Source: Pseudomonas protegens
GTDB lineage: Bacteria; Pseudomonadota; Gammaproteobacteria; Pseudomonadales; Pseudomonadaceae
Assembly: GCF_013407925.2 (NCBI RefSeq)
Contig: NZ_CP060201.1
Coordinates: 1,240,001 to 1,304,000, forward strand
DNA: 64,000 bases
Direction of reading: 5' to 3'
Of the stretch, positions 10,216 to 20,774 are shown piece after piece. The notes beneath the pieces were generated by a model. It did not search any database. It had not been told where the DNA came from and was given only the letters and a program-made list of their open reading frames with translations. Position 1 is the first letter of the stretch, and every line of letters starts with the position of its first letter. Both the position numbers and the translations under genes were made by a program.

Positions 10216-11205
10216 TCAGCGCAAGGTCGGCCCTTGAAAGCCCATCCACAGGGCGATCTGCTCGGCCACGCTGGCACCCAGCTTCTTCGAGAAGCGATCA
10301 AGTGGCGACTCCTGGACAGTGAAGTCCACCAGCTCTTTCTCACCAATCACGTCCCGCGCCACCGAACTGGTATTGCCCAGGCCGTCGATCAAGCCCAGTT
10401 GCAACGCCTGCTCACCGGACCAGACCAACCCCGAGAACAGCTCAGGATGCTCTTTGTCCTTGAGGCGCTCGCCACGACCCTGCTTGACGCTGGCGATGAA
10501 CTGACGGTGAGTGGTGTCCAGCACGCCCTGCCAGAACTGAGTTTCATCAGGCTTCTGCGGCTGGAACGGATCGAGGAACGACTTGTGCTCGCCGGAGGTG
10601 TAGGTACGACGCTCGACCCCCAACTTCTCCATGGTGCCGACAAAACCGTACCCGGCCGCCGTAACGCCGATGGAACCCACCAGACTCGCCTTGTCGGCAT
10701 AGATCTCATCGGCCGCGCTGGCGATGTAGTAAGCACCGGAAGCCCCCAGATCAGAGATCACCGCATAGACCTTGGTGTCCTTGTGCAACGCCCGCAGACG
10801 ACGGATCTCGTCATAGACATAGCCAGACTGCACCGGACTGCCACCAGGACTGTTGATGCGCAAGACAATGCCCTTGACCTTGGGATCATCGAAGGCAGTA
10901 CGCAGACTGCCGACAATATTGTCCGCACTGGCCGACTCCTTATCGGCGATCACTCCAGTGACATCGATCACCGCGGTATAGCTGCCGCCGCGAGCCGCAT
11001 TCTTTTCCATGGTCATCAGCGGCGTAAACAACGCCAACGCCACAAACAGATACACAAAGGTCAGCAGCTTGAAGAAGATCCCCCAGCGCCGCGAACGACG
11101 CTGCTCCTTGACACCGGCCAGGAGTGTCTTTTCCAGCAGCTTCCAGCTCTTATCATCACTCCCTTCAGCGCCCGCCTTGCTTGGCGCTTTCCATTCGTCG
11201 CTCAT
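10216..11205 (-). CDS. sppA: S49 family signal peptide peptidase
   Basis: This 329-aa protein is of the short (single protease domain) SppA type. An N-terminal cytoplasmic stretch and one membrane helix (about residues 45-67) precede the S49 domain. LRINSPGG and GASGAYYIASAADEIYA (containing the nucleophile Ser) are the family signatures. These enzymes clear leftover signal peptides in the inner membrane. It is the third gene of rluC-HAD-sppA, 21 nt after the phosphatase gene. Confidence 0.92.
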   Translation of the reverse strand: MSDEWKAPSKAGAEGSDDKSWKLLEKTLLAGVKEQRRSRRWGIFFKLLTFVYLFVALALFTPLMTMEKNAARGGSYTAVIDVTGVIADKESASADNIVGSLRTAFDDPKVKGIVLRINSPGGSPVQSGYVYDEIRRLRALHKDTKVYAVISDLGASGAYYIASAADEIYADKASLVGSIGVTAAGYGFVGTMEKLGVERRTYTSGEHKSFLDPFQPQKPDETQFWQGVLDTTHRQFIASVKQGRGERLKDKEHPELFSGLVWSGEQALQLGLIDGLGNTSSVARDVIGEKELVDFTVQESPLDRFSKKLGASVAEQIALWMGFQGPTLR

Positions 11206-11226
11206 GCCTGCTACCCCAGCAAAAAC

Positions 11227-11889
11227 TTATTCGGCAGCCTGACTCAGCCAGGCATGCAATTGAGGAAAACGGTCGATGGACAAGCGCGGCTCGAATGCCT
11301 GCAACGCCTCGATGGACTGGGCGCCGTAGCTCACGGCCACCGAATCCATCCCAGCATTACGCGCCATCAACAGATCAAAGGAGGAATCGCCCACCATCAG
11401 CGCCTGCCTTGGCCCGACTCCGCAATGCGCAAGAATTTCCTCCAGCATCAACGGATGAGGCTTGCTGGCGGTTTCGTCGGCCGCCCGAGTGATATCGAAA
11501 TACTCTTCCCAGCCGTGCGCCTTCAGCACCCGATCCAATCCGCGCCGAGCCTTGCCCGTGGCAACCGCCAACCGATACCCCTCGGCCCGGAAAGCCTCGA
11601 GAGACTGCACCACGCCAGCAAACAACGGTGAAGGCTCAGCCTCCAGCGCAATGTAGTGATCCGCGTAATGCTGACGAAAGGCCACCAACTGACCATCGTC
11701 AATTTCCGGATACAAGGTGCGAATCGCCTCTGGCAAGCCAAGACCGATGATGCCCTTGACGGCAAAATCGTCGCGCCGGGGAAAACCGGAGCGATCGGCC
11801 GACACATGCATCGACTCGACAATCCGACCAATGGAATCCGCCAGAGTGCCGTCCCAATCGAAGATCAACAGCTGGTAATCAGGGTGCAC
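11227..11889 (-). CDS. HAD-IA family hydrolase, phosphoglycolate phosphatase-like
   Basis: This 220-aa HAD phosphatase has motif [11 protein letters not shown], motif II VATGK, and motif III/IV in [11 protein letters not shown]...MVGDSSFD. A helical cap sits between motifs I and II, as in phosphoglycolate phosphatases. It overlaps the end of rluC by 11 nt and precedes sppA. This rluC-associated HAD is conserved across pseudomonads; the true substrate cannot be read from the sequence. Confidence 0.88.
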   Translation of the reverse strand: MHPDYQLLIFDWDGTLADSIGRIVESMHVSADRSGFPRRDDFAVKGIIGLGLPEAIRTLYPEIDDGQLVAFRQHYADHYIALEAEPSPLFAGVVQSLEAFRAEGYRLAVATGKARRGLDRVLKAHGWEEYFDITRAADETASKPHPLMLEEILAHCGVGPRQALMVGDSSFDLLMARNAGMDSVAVSYGAQSIEALQAFEPRLSIDRFPQLHAWLSQAAE

Positions 11890-12835
11890 TCAAGCGCTCC
11901 ACGGTCTTGGCCCACATTTCATCCACGGGCGCCTGCAGCTTCAGCTCGCCGCCATCAGGCAGCGGCACGGTCAACATGTAGGCGTGAAGGAACAGACGCT
12001 TGCCGCCCAACTCGCGGATCTCACGAGTGAAATCATCGTCACCGTACTTGCTGTCACCGGCAATGCAGTGCCCGGCATGCAGGGTGTGCACGCGAATCTG
12101 GTGAGTGCGGCCAGTCACCGGCTTGGCCTCGACCATGGTGGCGAACTCGCCGAAGCGGCGCAGCACCTTGAACACCGTCAAGGCCTCTTTGCCCTCTTCA
12201 TTGACCTCGACCATGCGCTCGCCGGAACGCAGGTTGCTCTTGAGCAGAGGCGCGCGCACCTGCTTCAGAGCCGTTGCCCAATGACCACGGACCAGCGCCA
12301 TGTAGCGCTTATCCACACCGTCGCCACGCAGCGCGGCATGCAAGTGGCGCAACATGCTGCGCTTCTTGGCGATCATTAGCAGACCGGAGGTGTCGCGGTC
12401 GAGGCGATGCACAAGCTCCAGCTCCTTGGCATCCGGACGCAACTGACGAAAAGCTTCGATCACCCCGAAATTCAGGCCGCTGCCGCCGTGCACGGCAATG
12501 CCGGCAGGCTTGTTGATCACAATCAGCGCCTTGTCTTCAAAGACAATCGAGGCTTCCAGTCGCTGCAACAACCCTTGAGCCAGCGGCACCGGTTCGTCAC
12601 GCTCGGGCACGCGCACCGGCGGCACGCGCACCACATCACCCGCCTGCAGCTTGTACTCGGGCTTGATCCGCCCCTTGTTCACCCGCACTTCGCCTTTACG
12701 CAAAATGCGATAAATCAAGGTCTTGGGCACGCCTTTGAGTCGCGCGAGAAGGAAGTTATCAATACGTTGGCCGGCATATTCCGGCGAGACCTCAAGCAAT
12801 TGAACGCCTGGAGTCGAGGGGGCAGTAGTCGTCAT
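11879..12835 (-). CDS. rluC: 23S rRNA pseudouridine synthase RluC
   Basis: This 318-aa RluA-family enzyme in E. coli modifies U955, U2504 and U2580 of 23S rRNA. It has an N-terminal S4 RNA-binding domain (residues about 18-80) and a catalytic domain with [11 protein letters not shown] carrying the catalytic Asp. It is divergent from rne across a long intergenic region, the standard rluC/rne arrangement. Confidence 0.95.
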   Translation of the reverse strand: MTTTAPSTPGVQLLEVSPEYAGQRIDNFLLARLKGVPKTLIYRILRKGEVRVNKGRIKPEYKLQAGDVVRVPPVRVPERDEPVPLAQGLLQRLEASIVFEDKALIVINKPAGIAVHGGSGLNFGVIEAFRQLRPDAKELELVHRLDRDTSGLLMIAKKRSMLRHLHAALRGDGVDKRYMALVRGHWATALKQVRAPLLKSNLRSGERMVEVNEEGKEALTVFKVLRRFGEFATMVEAKPVTGRTHQIRVHTLHAGHCIAGDSKYGDDDFTREIRELGGKRLFLHAYMLTVPLPDGGELKLQAPVDEMWAKTVERLSAP

Positions 12836-12864
12836 GGCGCGAATGATAACAATTTTTTATGGAT

Positions 12865-12893
12865 TTGAAGCACTTAATGATTGCTGCTATAGT
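12865..12893 (+). promoter_or_regulatory. Sigma70 promoter for rne
   Basis: TTGAAG at 12865-12870 and TATAGT at 12888-12893 are separated by 17 nt. Transcription would start near 12900, giving a leader of about 650 nt before the rne ATG. Confidence 0.7.
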
Positions 12894-12899
12894 CGCGAA

Positions 12900-13550
12900 C
12901 GCCGCCAAAAGCGGCTGGACAGCGGAACAGCGGCAACTAGCCGGCCCTGACCAACGCAATTCATCAGGACGCAAGGCCGTCCTACGCAGCTCTCGCTACA
13001 TACCGGAAGAGTCTGACGCTGTAACAAGCGCAGGTGACATGAGGCCTGAAACCCGTAGAAAGCAGAGTTATCACTCGCCTTCTATGCAGCGATTAACGGC
13101 CAGTTCACAAAGTGCAGTCAGCGCCTGACAACCCCAAGCGAAGGTTGCGGAAACAACGCCTTTAGCCATGATGCGTGACCTCCCCTTTCGGAGTTCACGG
13201 TAAATGCCAACCCGCTGCGGATTCTGCGCGCGGCAGCACCCGAATTATCAGGGATACGTGTAGGGTGGAGATGCACAACCGTCGGACTGTGTAGCATTAG
13301 GCTTTATTCAAGACGCTTCATCTCGTCCACAGTCGCCGGTTGATTCCTCCTCCTGACAGACTTTTGCTTAAGCGGTGCCTTAGTCACCACAGCAAGCAGG
13401 ACGCGTGAGTCGCGACTTCGTTCTTAGTTACTTGGACGAACCTCGCTAGACACTCGAGTGGTCAACCACTCCTGACGCACCTGACACCGACCGTGAGAAG
13501 TCGTGTGTGCCGAACGCCGTTTCCGGCAGCCCGGAAACCGACGGTACTAC
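12900..13550 (+). promoter_or_regulatory. Long structured 5' leader of rne
   Basis: This stretch holds no convincing gene. It contains several hairpins, including GAGTGG/CCACTC at 13456-13471 and GTTTCCGG/CCGGAAAC at 13519-13538 just before the start codon. The only Shine-Dalgarno-like GGAA lies inside that last stem. In E. coli the rne leader mediates feedback control by RNase E itself; a similar role is likely here, although the sequence is not obviously the enterobacterial element. Confidence 0.6.
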
Positions 13551-16500
13551 ATGAAAAGAATGCTGATTAACGCAACTCAACCCGAAGAGTTGCGTGTTGC
13601 CCTGGTAGACGGCCAGCGCCTCTACGATCTGGACATCGAGTCCGGTGCACGCGAGCAGAAAAAGGCCAACATCTATAAAGGCCGAATCACTCGTATCGAA
13701 CCAAGCCTCGAGGCTGCCTTTGTCGATTTCGGCTCTGAGCGCCACGGCTTCCTGCCACTCAAAGAAATCTCCCGCGAATACTTCAAGAAAGCCCCCGAAG
13801 GCCGCGTCAACATCAAGGACGTCCTGAGCGAAGGCCAGGAAGTCATCGTCCAGGTCGAAAAAGAAGAGCGTGGCAACAAGGGCGCCGCCCTGACCACCTT
13901 CATCAGCCTCGCCGGTCGTTACCTGGTACTGATGCCGAACAACCCGCGTGCCGGCGGTATTTCCCGCCGCATCGAAGGCGAAGAGCGCAACGAACTGCGC
14001 GAAGCGCTGAACGGCCTGGTGGCACCTGCCGACATGGGCCTGATCGTGCGCACGGCCGGCCTGGGCCGCAGCAGCGAAGAGATGCAGTGGGACCTCGACT
14101 ACCTGCTGCAACTCTGGACCGCCATCAAGGAAGCTTCCCTGGATCGCTCCGCGCCATTCCTGATCTACCAGGAAAGCAACGTGATCATCCGCGCGATCCG
14201 CGACTACCTGCGCCAGGACATCGGCGAAGTGCTGATCGACAGCGTTGAAGCCCAGGACGAAGCCCTGACCTTCATCCGCCAGGTGATGCCGCAGTACGCC
14301 AGCAAGATCAAGCTGTACGAAGACAGCGTGCCGCTGTTCAACCGCTTCCAGATCGAAAGCCAGATCGAAACCGCCTTCCAGCGCGTGGTCGAACTGCCTT
14401 CCGGCGGCTCCATCGTCATCGACCCGACCGAAGCCCTGGTGTCCATCGACATCAACTCGGCCCGCGCCACCAAAGGCAGCGACATCGAAGAAACCGCCCT
14501 GCAGACCAACCTGGAAGCCGCGGAAGAAATCGCTCGCCAACTGCGCCTGCGTGATATCGGCGGCCTGATCGTCATCGACTTCATCGACATGACCCCAGCC
14601 AAGAACCAGCGCGCCGTGGAAGAAAAAGTCCGCGAATGCCTGGAAGCCGACCGCGCCCGCGTGCAGATCGGCCGCATCTCGCGCTTCGGCCTGCTGGAAA
14701 TGTCCCGTCAGCGCCTGCGTCCATCCCTGGGCGAAAGCAGCGGCATCGTCTGCCCACGCTGCAACGGCACCGGCATCATCCGTGACGTCGAGTCGCTGTC
14801 CCTGGCGATCCTGCGCCTGATCGAAGAAGAAGCCCTGAAAGACCGCACCGCCGAAGTTCGCGCCCAAGTGCCGATTCCGGTCGCGGCCTTCCTGCTCAAC
14901 GAAAAACGCAACTCGATCACCAAGATCGAACTGCGCACCCGTGCCCGCATCGTCATCCTGCCGAACGATCACCTGGAAACGCCGCACTTCGAAGTCCAGC
15001 GTCTGCGCGATGACAGCCCGGAAGCCAACACCAACCAGTCCAGCTACGAAATCGCCGCGGCCGCAGCCGAAGCCGAAGAAGTCCAGCCAGCCGCCGCCAC
15101 CCGCACCCTGGTTCGCCAGGAAGCTGCGGTGAAGACCGCGCCGGCCCGCGCCAACGCCCCAGTGCCGACCGGAGCCGTCGCCCCGGTTGCCGCTCCAGCC
15201 CCGGTTGCTGCCGAGCCAAGCCTGTTCAAAGGCCTGGTCAAGTCCCTGGTCAGCCTGTTCGCCTCCAAGGAAGAGCCGGCCGCTCCGGTTGTGGTCGAGA
15301 AGCCGGCAACCGAGCGTCCTGCCCGCAACAACGAAGAGCAGCGCCGCAACGGCCGCCAGCAGAGCCGCAACCGTAACGGTCGCCGCGACGAAGAGCGCAA
15401 GCCACGTGAAGAACGTGCGCCGCGCGAAGAGCGCGCACCACGGGAAGAACGTCAACCTCGGGAAGTGCGTGAAGCACGCGAAGAAGTCCAAGGCGTAGCT
15501 CGCGAAGAACGCGCACCTCGCGCTCCGCGTGAAGAGCGTCAACCGCGCGCCCCACGTGAAGACCGCAAGCCACGTGGCGAGCGTGAAGAGCGTGTTCGCG
15601 AACTGCGCGAGCCTCTGGATGCCGCTCCGGCGGCAGCCGCTGCTACTGCCGCCGTTGCCGTTGCCGAAGAACGCCCAGCTCGTCCACCGCGGGAAGAGCG
15701 CCAGCCGCGTCCGCCGCGTGAAGAGCGTCAGCCACGCGCCGAACAGGCTCAGGCCGCTGCCGCCAGCGAAGAAGAAGCACTGCCGAACGAAGAGCAACTG
15801 CAGGAAGAAGGCCAGGACACCGCCGACGGCGAACGTCCACGCCGTCGTTCCCGCGGCCAGCGTCGTCGCAGCAACCGTCGCGAGCGTCAGCGTGATGCCA
15901 ACGGCAACGTGATCGAAGGTTCGGAAGAGAACGCCGAAGAGCCAGGCAGCGCCGATCTGGCCGCCGGCCTCGCGGTCACTGCCGCTGTTGCCAGCACCGC
16001 CATCAGCGCCAACGCTGAAGCCCAAGCGCATCAGCAAGCCGAACGCGCGACCGCCGCTGTTGCAGAGCAGGCTCCGCAAGCGCCTGTGTTCGAAGCCACT
16101 ACTGAAGTGGAAACGCCGGCTGCTCCAGCTGTTGAACTGGCCCCGGCTGAACAGGCTCCAGTGGCCGAAGTTGCCCCGGTTGTGGCAGAGCAGCCTCAGG
16201 TTGAAGTCGCCGCCGAACCCGCCGTGACTGTCGAAGCACAACCTGTGGTAGCCGAGCAGCCGGTTGCAGAACCTGCAGTCCAGGCGCCAGTGGTTGAGGA
16301 AAAAGCCATCGAGCCTGCTCAGGAAGCTCCGGCCCCGGCCGCTGAACCTGTTGCCATCGAGCAGCCAGTGATTGCCCAGCAGCCTGCACAGGCTGAAGAG
16401 CCCGCACCGGCTGTTGCCCCAGCAGTCACTGAAGCCCCGGCTCCCGTGGTTGAAGCGGCTCCGGTGAGCGCCCTGACCAGCAACGGTCGCGCACCGAACG

Positions 16501-16808
16501 ATCCACGCGAAGTGCGTCGTCGCAAGCGTGAAGCCGAGCGTCTGCAGAAGGAAGCCGAGCTGGCTGCCGCTGCCGCCCCGGTTGCAGCGGTAGCTGCTGC
16601 CGAGCCCGCTCCGGTCGAAGCGCCAGTGGTGGTCGAAGCCGCTCCTGCTCCTGTCGAGGCGGCTGAAGCAGCACCTGCGCCAGTCACCGAGCCTGTGGCA
16701 GAGCAACCTGCCCCGGTGGTGGAAGAGGCTGCGCACAACGCCGAACAGGCCGTTGAGCACGTAGCCCACGCCGAGGAAAAGCAGCACGAGCCTAAACCTC
16801 TCGTCTGA
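13551..16808 (+). CDS. rne: Ribonuclease E
   Basis: This 1085-aa endoribonuclease is the degradosome scaffold. The N-terminal half has an S1 domain (about 39-119), catalytic Asp300 and Asp343 (IDIN, VIDFIDM; equivalents of E. coli D303 and D346) and the Zn-link CPRCNGTG with Cys401 and Cys404. The C-terminal half is low-complexity: Arg-rich REER repeats (about 616-683 and 711-731, RNA binding), then a long Ala/Pro/Val/Glu region, then a basic segment [14 protein letters not shown] near the end. The start [13 protein letters not shown] is canonical. It is probably autoregulated through its long leader. Confidence 0.97.
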   Translation: MKRMLINATQPEELRVALVDGQRLYDLDIESGAREQKKANIYKGRITRIEPSLEAAFVDFGSERHGFLPLKEISREYFKKAPEGRVNIKDVLSEGQEVIVQVEKEERGNKGAALTTFISLAGRYLVLMPNNPRAGGISRRIEGEERNELREALNGLVAPADMGLIVRTAGLGRSSEEMQWDLDYLLQLWTAIKEASLDRSAPFLIYQESNVIIRAIRDYLRQDIGEVLIDSVEAQDEALTFIRQVMPQYASKIKLYEDSVPLFNRFQIESQIETAFQRVVELPSGGSIVIDPTEALVSIDINSARATKGSDIEETALQTNLEAAEEIARQLRLRDIGGLIVIDFIDMTPAKNQRAVEEKVRECLEADRARVQIGRISRFGLLEMSRQRLRPSLGESSGIVCPRCNGTGIIRDVESLSLAILRLIEEEALKDRTAEVRAQVPIPVAAFLLNEKRNSITKIELRTRARIVILPNDHLETPHFEVQRLRDDSPEANTNQSSYEIAAAAAEAEEVQPAAATRTLVRQEAAVKTAPARANAPVPTGAVAPVAAPAPVAAEPSLFKGLVKSLVSLFASKEEPAAPVVVEKPATERPARNNEEQRRNGRQQSRNRNGRRDEERKPREERAPREERAPREERQPREVREAREEVQGVAREERAPRAPREERQPRAPREDRKPRGEREERVRELREPLDAAPAAAAATAAVAVAEERPARPPREERQPRPPREERQPRAEQAQAAAASEEEALPNEEQLQEEGQDTADGERPRRRSRGQRRRSNRRERQRDANGNVIEGSEENAEEPGSADLAAGLAVTAAVASTAISANAEAQAHQQAERATAAVAEQAPQAPVFEATTEVETPAAPAVELAPAEQAPVAEVAPVVAEQPQVEVAAEPAVTVEAQPVVAEQPVAEPAVQAPVVEEKAIEPAQEAPAPAAEPVAIEQPVIAQQPAQAEEPAPAVAPAVTEAPAPVVEAAPVSALTSNGRAPNDPREVRRRKREAERLQKEAELAAAAAPVAAVAAAEPAPVEAPVVVEAAPAPVEAAEAAPAPVTEPVAEQPAPVVEEAAHNAEQAVEHVAHAEEKQHEPKPLV
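15397..15740 (+). repeat. Arg-rich REER repeat tract within rne
   Basis: Tandem imperfect repeats encode [17 protein letters not shown] units twice, separated by an Ala-rich linker. This corresponds to the arginine-rich RNA-binding segment of the degradosome scaffold. The repetitive DNA is a likely site of length variation. Confidence 0.7.
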
Positions 16809-16822
16809 CTCCACCGGCAATG

Positions 16823-16858
16823 AAAAAGCCCCGTCCGGGTAACCGGGCGGGGCTTTTT
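16823..16858. terminator. Terminator after rne
   Basis: AAAAAGCCCCG at 16823-16833 pairs with CGGGGCTTTTT at 16848-16858. It serves rne on the plus strand and the MocA-like gene on the minus strand. Confidence 0.88.
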
Positions 16859-16870
16859 CATGCCTGCCAT

Positions 16871-17467
16871 TCAGCGGTCCCGAAACACCAGCGCCTCTGG
16901 CAGATCCACATCCCACACCACGCCCGGGTCGCTCAGAGGCACTTCGACCACCTTGCCCGCAGCAAACAGGCACCTGGCCCCACGATCACCGGACAACCCC
17001 TGCAAGGCGGCAGCATAAGCCCGGCCAAACCCCACCGGATGCCCTAGATCGTCGCCCAGCCGCGGCACGCTGATGCTCTCCTCAGTCAACCCCGCGATCA
17101 CCCGCCTGACGCTGGCAGGCAGGATGAAGGGCATATCCCCCAGCAGCACCACCCAGCCATTGGCGTCGGCACTGGCCGCTACGGCAGCCGCCAGGCTGTG
17201 CCCCATGCCCGGGGAGTCCAGCACCACCACCTGACAACCATAAGCCCGCCCCAGCTGCGCCACCTGCGGCCGCCCCGGCGTCGTGACCAGCACCCGCCGA
17301 ACCACTTCGGCAGGCAGGTTGACCAGCACCTGTTCCAATACCGGTCGCAGCACACCATCGCGCCCCACGCAAGGCGCCAGCAGCTTGTCCTGATCGTCTG
17401 CGAGCACCTGCCGATAACGACTGCCCTGCCCCGCCGCCAGGATGATCGCGCAAGGCCTGGGACTCAT
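16871..17467 (-). CDS. MocA/MobA-like molybdopterin nucleotidyltransferase
   Basis: This 198-aa protein of the NTP-transferase (MobA-like) family has AIILAAGQGSRY at the N-terminus and VVLLGDMPF with the metal-binding Asp. Proteins of this type next to xanthine-dehydrogenase-family genes usually attach CMP to molybdopterin, giving the MCD form of the cofactor. It overlaps the xdhC-like gene by 4 nt and is the last gene of the molybdo-enzyme operon. The nucleotide preference is inferred from context. Confidence 0.82.
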   Translation of the reverse strand: MSPRPCAIILAAGQGSRYRQVLADDQDKLLAPCVGRDGVLRPVLEQVLVNLPAEVVRRVLVTTPGRPQVAQLGRAYGCQVVVLDSPGMGHSLAAAVAASADANGWVVLLGDMPFILPASVRRVIAGLTEESISVPRLGDDLGHPVGFGRAYAAALQGLSGDRGARCLFAAGKVVEVPLSDPGVVWDVDLPEALVFRDR

Positions 17468-18459
17468 CTGGCCGCCTCGGTCACGCGCGGCGGCGCCTGC
17501 TTGGACAGGGGCTCGACACCATTTTTCAGCGCCACGATCTGCGCCATCAGCGAAAGGGCAATCTCCGCCGGAGTATGACTGCCGATGTGCAAGCCCACCG
17601 GCCCGTGCAAGCGCTCAATGGCCGCCCTCGACAATCCCAGCAGGGCCAGATTGTCCCGGCGCTTCTGGCTATTGACCCGGGAACCCAGGGCGCCGACATA
17701 AAACGCCGGGGAGTCGAGGGCCGTCAGCAGGGCCATATCGTCCAGACGCGGATCATGGGTCAGGGCCACCACCGCCGTGCGCTCATCAGGCTCGATGCTC
17801 AACACCGCATCGTCCGGCATGCCGGCGACAAAGCGTCCATCCTGCTGCTCCCAGCCCTGCACGAACTCCTGGCGCGGATCACAGACCAGCACCTCGAAAT
17901 CCAGCATGCGAGCCATTTGCGCCACATAGCGAGACAGCTGCCCGGCCCCGATCAGCAGCAGACGCCAGCGCGGTCCGTAGATTGCTCGCAGGGTGACACC
18001 GTCAAACGTCAGTTCATCCCGCTGGCCTGCCGCCTTGAGCAGCACCTGGCCGGTGCTCAGGTTCAACTCCCGGGCCACGATCTGATGCGCCTGGCAACGT
18101 TGCAGCAACTCGGCGACCCAGGACGGATCGCCGACCCGCTCCTCGGTCAAGCGCAGGGTGCCGCCACAAGGCAGTCCGAAACGCGCCGCCTCTTCCACCG
18201 TCACACCGTAAGTCACCAGTTGCACCGGCGGCCCCTGCGGTGCAAGACGCCCGTCCCCCTGGCGGCTGATCAGGTCGTCCTCGATACAGCCGCCGGACAC
18301 CGAGCCGATCACCACGCCGTCATCGCGCAAGGCCAGCATGGCCCCAGGCGGCCGGGGCGCGCTGCCCCAGGTCTGCACCACGCTGTAGAGCACCACCCCG
18401 CGCCCGGTACGGCGCCACTCCAGCACGCTGCGCAGGACATTCAGGTCAACACTGTCCAT
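17464..18459 (-). CDS. XdhC/CoxI family molybdenum cofactor insertion protein
   Basis: This 331-aa maturation factor delivers sulfurated molybdenum cofactor to xanthine-oxidase-family enzymes. The N-terminal XdhC domain shows TWGSAPRPPGAML and GSVSGGCIEDD (conserved GGCxE); a Rossmann XdhC C-terminal domain follows (LIGAGQLSRYVAQMA). The ATG at 18459 shares one base with the stop of the upstream gene (TGATG), so I prefer it to the longer reading. Confidence 0.9.
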   Translation of the reverse strand: MDSVDLNVLRSVLEWRRTGRGVVLYSVVQTWGSAPRPPGAMLALRDDGVVIGSVSGGCIEDDLISRQGDGRLAPQGPPVQLVTYGVTVEEAARFGLPCGGTLRLTEERVGDPSWVAELLQRCQAHQIVARELNLSTGQVLLKAAGQRDELTFDGVTLRAIYGPRWRLLLIGAGQLSRYVAQMARMLDFEVLVCDPRQEFVQGWEQQDGRFVAGMPDDAVLSIEPDERTAVVALTHDPRLDDMALLTALDSPAFYVGALGSRVNSQKRRDNLALLGLSRAAIERLHGPVGLHIGSHTPAEIALSLMAQIVALKNGVEPLSKQAPPRVTEAAR

Positions 18460-20774
18460 CAGGCACCCGCCTGCTGCCAGCCTTGCAACTGATAACGCAC
18501 CGGCAGGTTGCGGATGCGCTTGCCGGTGGCAGCGAAGATCGCATTGCACAGGGCCGGGGCAATCGGCGGCACACCAGGCTCACCGACACCGCCCAACGGC
18601 ACATCCCCCGGCGGCGTCACCAGGTGCACCTGCACCTGCTTGGGCGCCAGGGACATGCGCGCCACCTCGTACATGTGGAAGTTGTCCTGCTGGACCTTGC
18701 CGTCCTTGAAGCTGATTTCCCCCAGCACCGCATTGCCCAGGCCCATGACACAGGCGCCCTCGAACTGCGAGCGGATACGCTCCGGATTGATCTGCGGACC
18801 ACAATCCACGGCGATGTCGGCCTTGTGCACGATCAAGGTGCCGTCGTCCTTGACCTCCACTTCGAGCACCGCCGCCACATAAGTCACGAAGCTGTAATGC
18901 ACCGCCAGCCCCAGGCCGCGCCCCTTGGGCAGCGGGCGCCCCCAGCCGGCGGCCTTGGCCGCGGTTTCCAGCACCGCGCGCATACGCCCGGTATCGATCG
19001 GGTAACGCTCCGGGGACTCACCGTAGTTCCACTCTTCGCTCAGGGTTCGCGGATCGATCTGACGATCCGGTCCCAGCAGTTTGAGCTGGTATTTCAGGGG
19101 GTCCTGGCCCGCCTTGTGAGCCAGTTCGTCGACAAAACTCTGGATCGCGAAACCGTGGGGAATGTTCGACACCGAGCGGTACCAACCGACCCGGGTATGG
19201 GCCGCCGCTTCGGGGTTTTCCAGGCGCACATTGGGAATCGCATAGGCCATGTTGGTGAAGCCCATGCCCAGCTCAAAAGCGCCCTCATGGTTCATCCCCG
19301 GGGCGAACAGCGCGGTGATGCTCGGGGCCACGGTGCGATGCAGCCATGCGGCGGGCAGGCCGTCCTTGCTCAACCCGGCCTTGAGGTACTCCGCCGACAC
19401 CGTATGGAAGTAGGAGTGGTGGATATCGTCTTCCCGGGTCCACTGCACCCGCAACGCCTTGCCGGGAAAGGCCTGGGCCAGGATGGCCGCCTCCAGAATG
19501 AAATCCGGCTTGGATTTGCGCCCGAAACCACCGCCCAGCAGGGTGACGTTCAAGGTGACCTGGTCAAAGCCGATGCCCAGGCGCTCGGCGATTCGCTCGC
19601 GGGTCACCTGAGGCGCCTGGCTCGGCGCCCAGGCTTCACAGCGACCGTCCTGAAAGCGCGCCACCGCCACCATCGGCTCCATCGGCGCCTGGGCCAGGTG
19701 CGGCAGGTAATAGGTGGCTTCCAGGCTGCTCTCGGCCGCCGCCATGGCCTCATCCAGCTGGCCGCTGCTGCGCACCACCTTGCCCGGTTTCTGGGCCGCG
19801 GCCTCCAGCTCCTTGCGGTAGTCGACGGAGTTGTAGCCGGCATTGACCCCATCGTCCCACTCGATCTTCAACGCATCGCGCCCCTTGATCGCTGCCCAGG
19901 TATTGCTCGCCACCACCGCCACGCCCCCCAGGGGCTGGAACTCGGAAGGCACGGGGCGACTGTCGATGGGCATCACCCGGATCACCCCAGGCACCTTCAG
20001 CGCTGCGCTGTCATCCACCGACTTGACCTTGCCGCCATAGACCCGGGGCCGCGCCACGGCGGCGAACAGCATGCCTTCAAAGTGCACGTCGGCGCCGTAC
20101 ACCGCGCGCCCGTTGACGATGTCCTGACCGTCGATGGCGCGGGTCGCCTCCTTGCCGATATAGCGAAACTCCGAAGGCTGCTTCAGACGCAAGCTGTCCC
20201 GGGCCGGCACCGCCCGAGCCCCTGCCGCCGCGGCCAGCGCGCCATAGCCCAGTTCGCGCCCGCTGGGGGCGTGAACCACCTTGTGCAGCTGCGCCCGGCA
20301 CTCGCTCAGGGGCACCTGCCACTGCTCGGCAGCCGCCTGCTCCAGCATGGTCCGCGCCGCGGCCCCGCAACGCCGCATGGGTTCGTACCAATGGCGCATG
20401 CTGCGCGAGCCGTCGGTGTCCTGGTTGCCAAACCGCGCCTCGTCACCGGGCGCCTGCTTGACCTTGACCTGCGCCCAATCAGCCTCCAGCTCATCGGCCA
20501 CCACCATGCTCAGGCTGGTACGCACCCCCTGGCCCATCTCCGAACGGTTGCAGATCACCGTCACGCTGCCGTCGCTGGCGATGCTCACATAGACCTTGGG
20601 ATCGTCGACCCAGCCGTGGGGCATGCCATCGGCACCAAACTTCTTGTCTTCGGCAAACGCCTGCTGCCAACCCCAACTGGCCGCCAGCACCAGGGCTCCG
20701 GTGGCGCCCACGCCCTTGAGAAAACCGCGGCGACTGAGGTTGCTCAGGGCAAAATCACTGGGTAAAGAGCTCAT
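18459..20774 (-). CDS. Molybdopterin-dependent oxidoreductase large subunit, isoquinoline 1-oxidoreductase beta-like, Tat-exported
   Basis: This 771-aa xanthine-oxidase-family large subunit starts with a twin-arginine signal (SRRGFLKG, then a hydrophobic stretch ending AFA, about residues 14-41), so it works outside the cytoplasmic membrane. Two molybdopterin-binding regions are visible (GGGFGRKSKPDF and DCGPQINPERI), and PLGGVGEPGVPP carries the catalytic Glu region. It is of the IorB/aldehyde-oxidoreductase type rather than a true xanthine dehydrogenase. It overlaps its 2Fe-2S partner by 4 nt. The substrate (an N-heterocycle or aldehyde) cannot be determined. Confidence 0.9.
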   Translation of the reverse strand: MSSLPSDFALSNLSRRGFLKGVGATGALVLAASWGWQQAFAEDKKFGADGMPHGWVDDPKVYVSIASDGSVTVICNRSEMGQGVRTSLSMVVADELEADWAQVKVKQAPGDEARFGNQDTDGSRSMRHWYEPMRRCGAAARTMLEQAAAEQWQVPLSECRAQLHKVVHAPSGRELGYGALAAAAGARAVPARDSLRLKQPSEFRYIGKEATRAIDGQDIVNGRAVYGADVHFEGMLFAAVARPRVYGGKVKSVDDSAALKVPGVIRVMPIDSRPVPSEFQPLGGVAVVASNTWAAIKGRDALKIEWDDGVNAGYNSVDYRKELEAAAQKPGKVVRSSGQLDEAMAAAESSLEATYYLPHLAQAPMEPMVAVARFQDGRCEAWAPSQAPQVTRERIAERLGIGFDQVTLNVTLLGGGFGRKSKPDFILEAAILAQAFPGKALRVQWTREDDIHHSYFHTVSAEYLKAGLSKDGLPAAWLHRTVAPSITALFAPGMNHEGAFELGMGFTNMAYAIPNVRLENPEAAAHTRVGWYRSVSNIPHGFAIQSFVDELAHKAGQDPLKYQLKLLGPDRQIDPRTLSEEWNYGESPERYPIDTGRMRAVLETAAKAAGWGRPLPKGRGLGLAVHYSFVTYVAAVLEVEVKDDGTLIVHKADIAVDCGPQINPERIRSQFEGACVMGLGNAVLGEISFKDGKVQQDNFHMYEVARMSLAPKQVQVHLVTPPGDVPLGGVGEPGVPPIAPALCNAIFAATGKRIRNLPVRYQLQGWQQAGA

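Noticed and set aside
12959-13130. Cobalamin-type riboswitch in the rne leader
   Set aside because: Short resemblances only; the conserved B12-box was not found, and the gene downstream does not fit.
13446-16973. Open frame of 1175 codons on the minus strand opposite rne
   Set aside because: It is a shadow of the GC-rich, repetitive rne coding sequence. It is dominated by Gly, Phe, Arg and Ser with no domain, no ribosome-binding site and a start inside another gene.
18483-20765. Plus-strand open frame of 760 codons opposite the molybdopterin subunit gene
   Set aside because: It is antisense to a gene with full motif support and its translation is His/Gln/Arg-rich.
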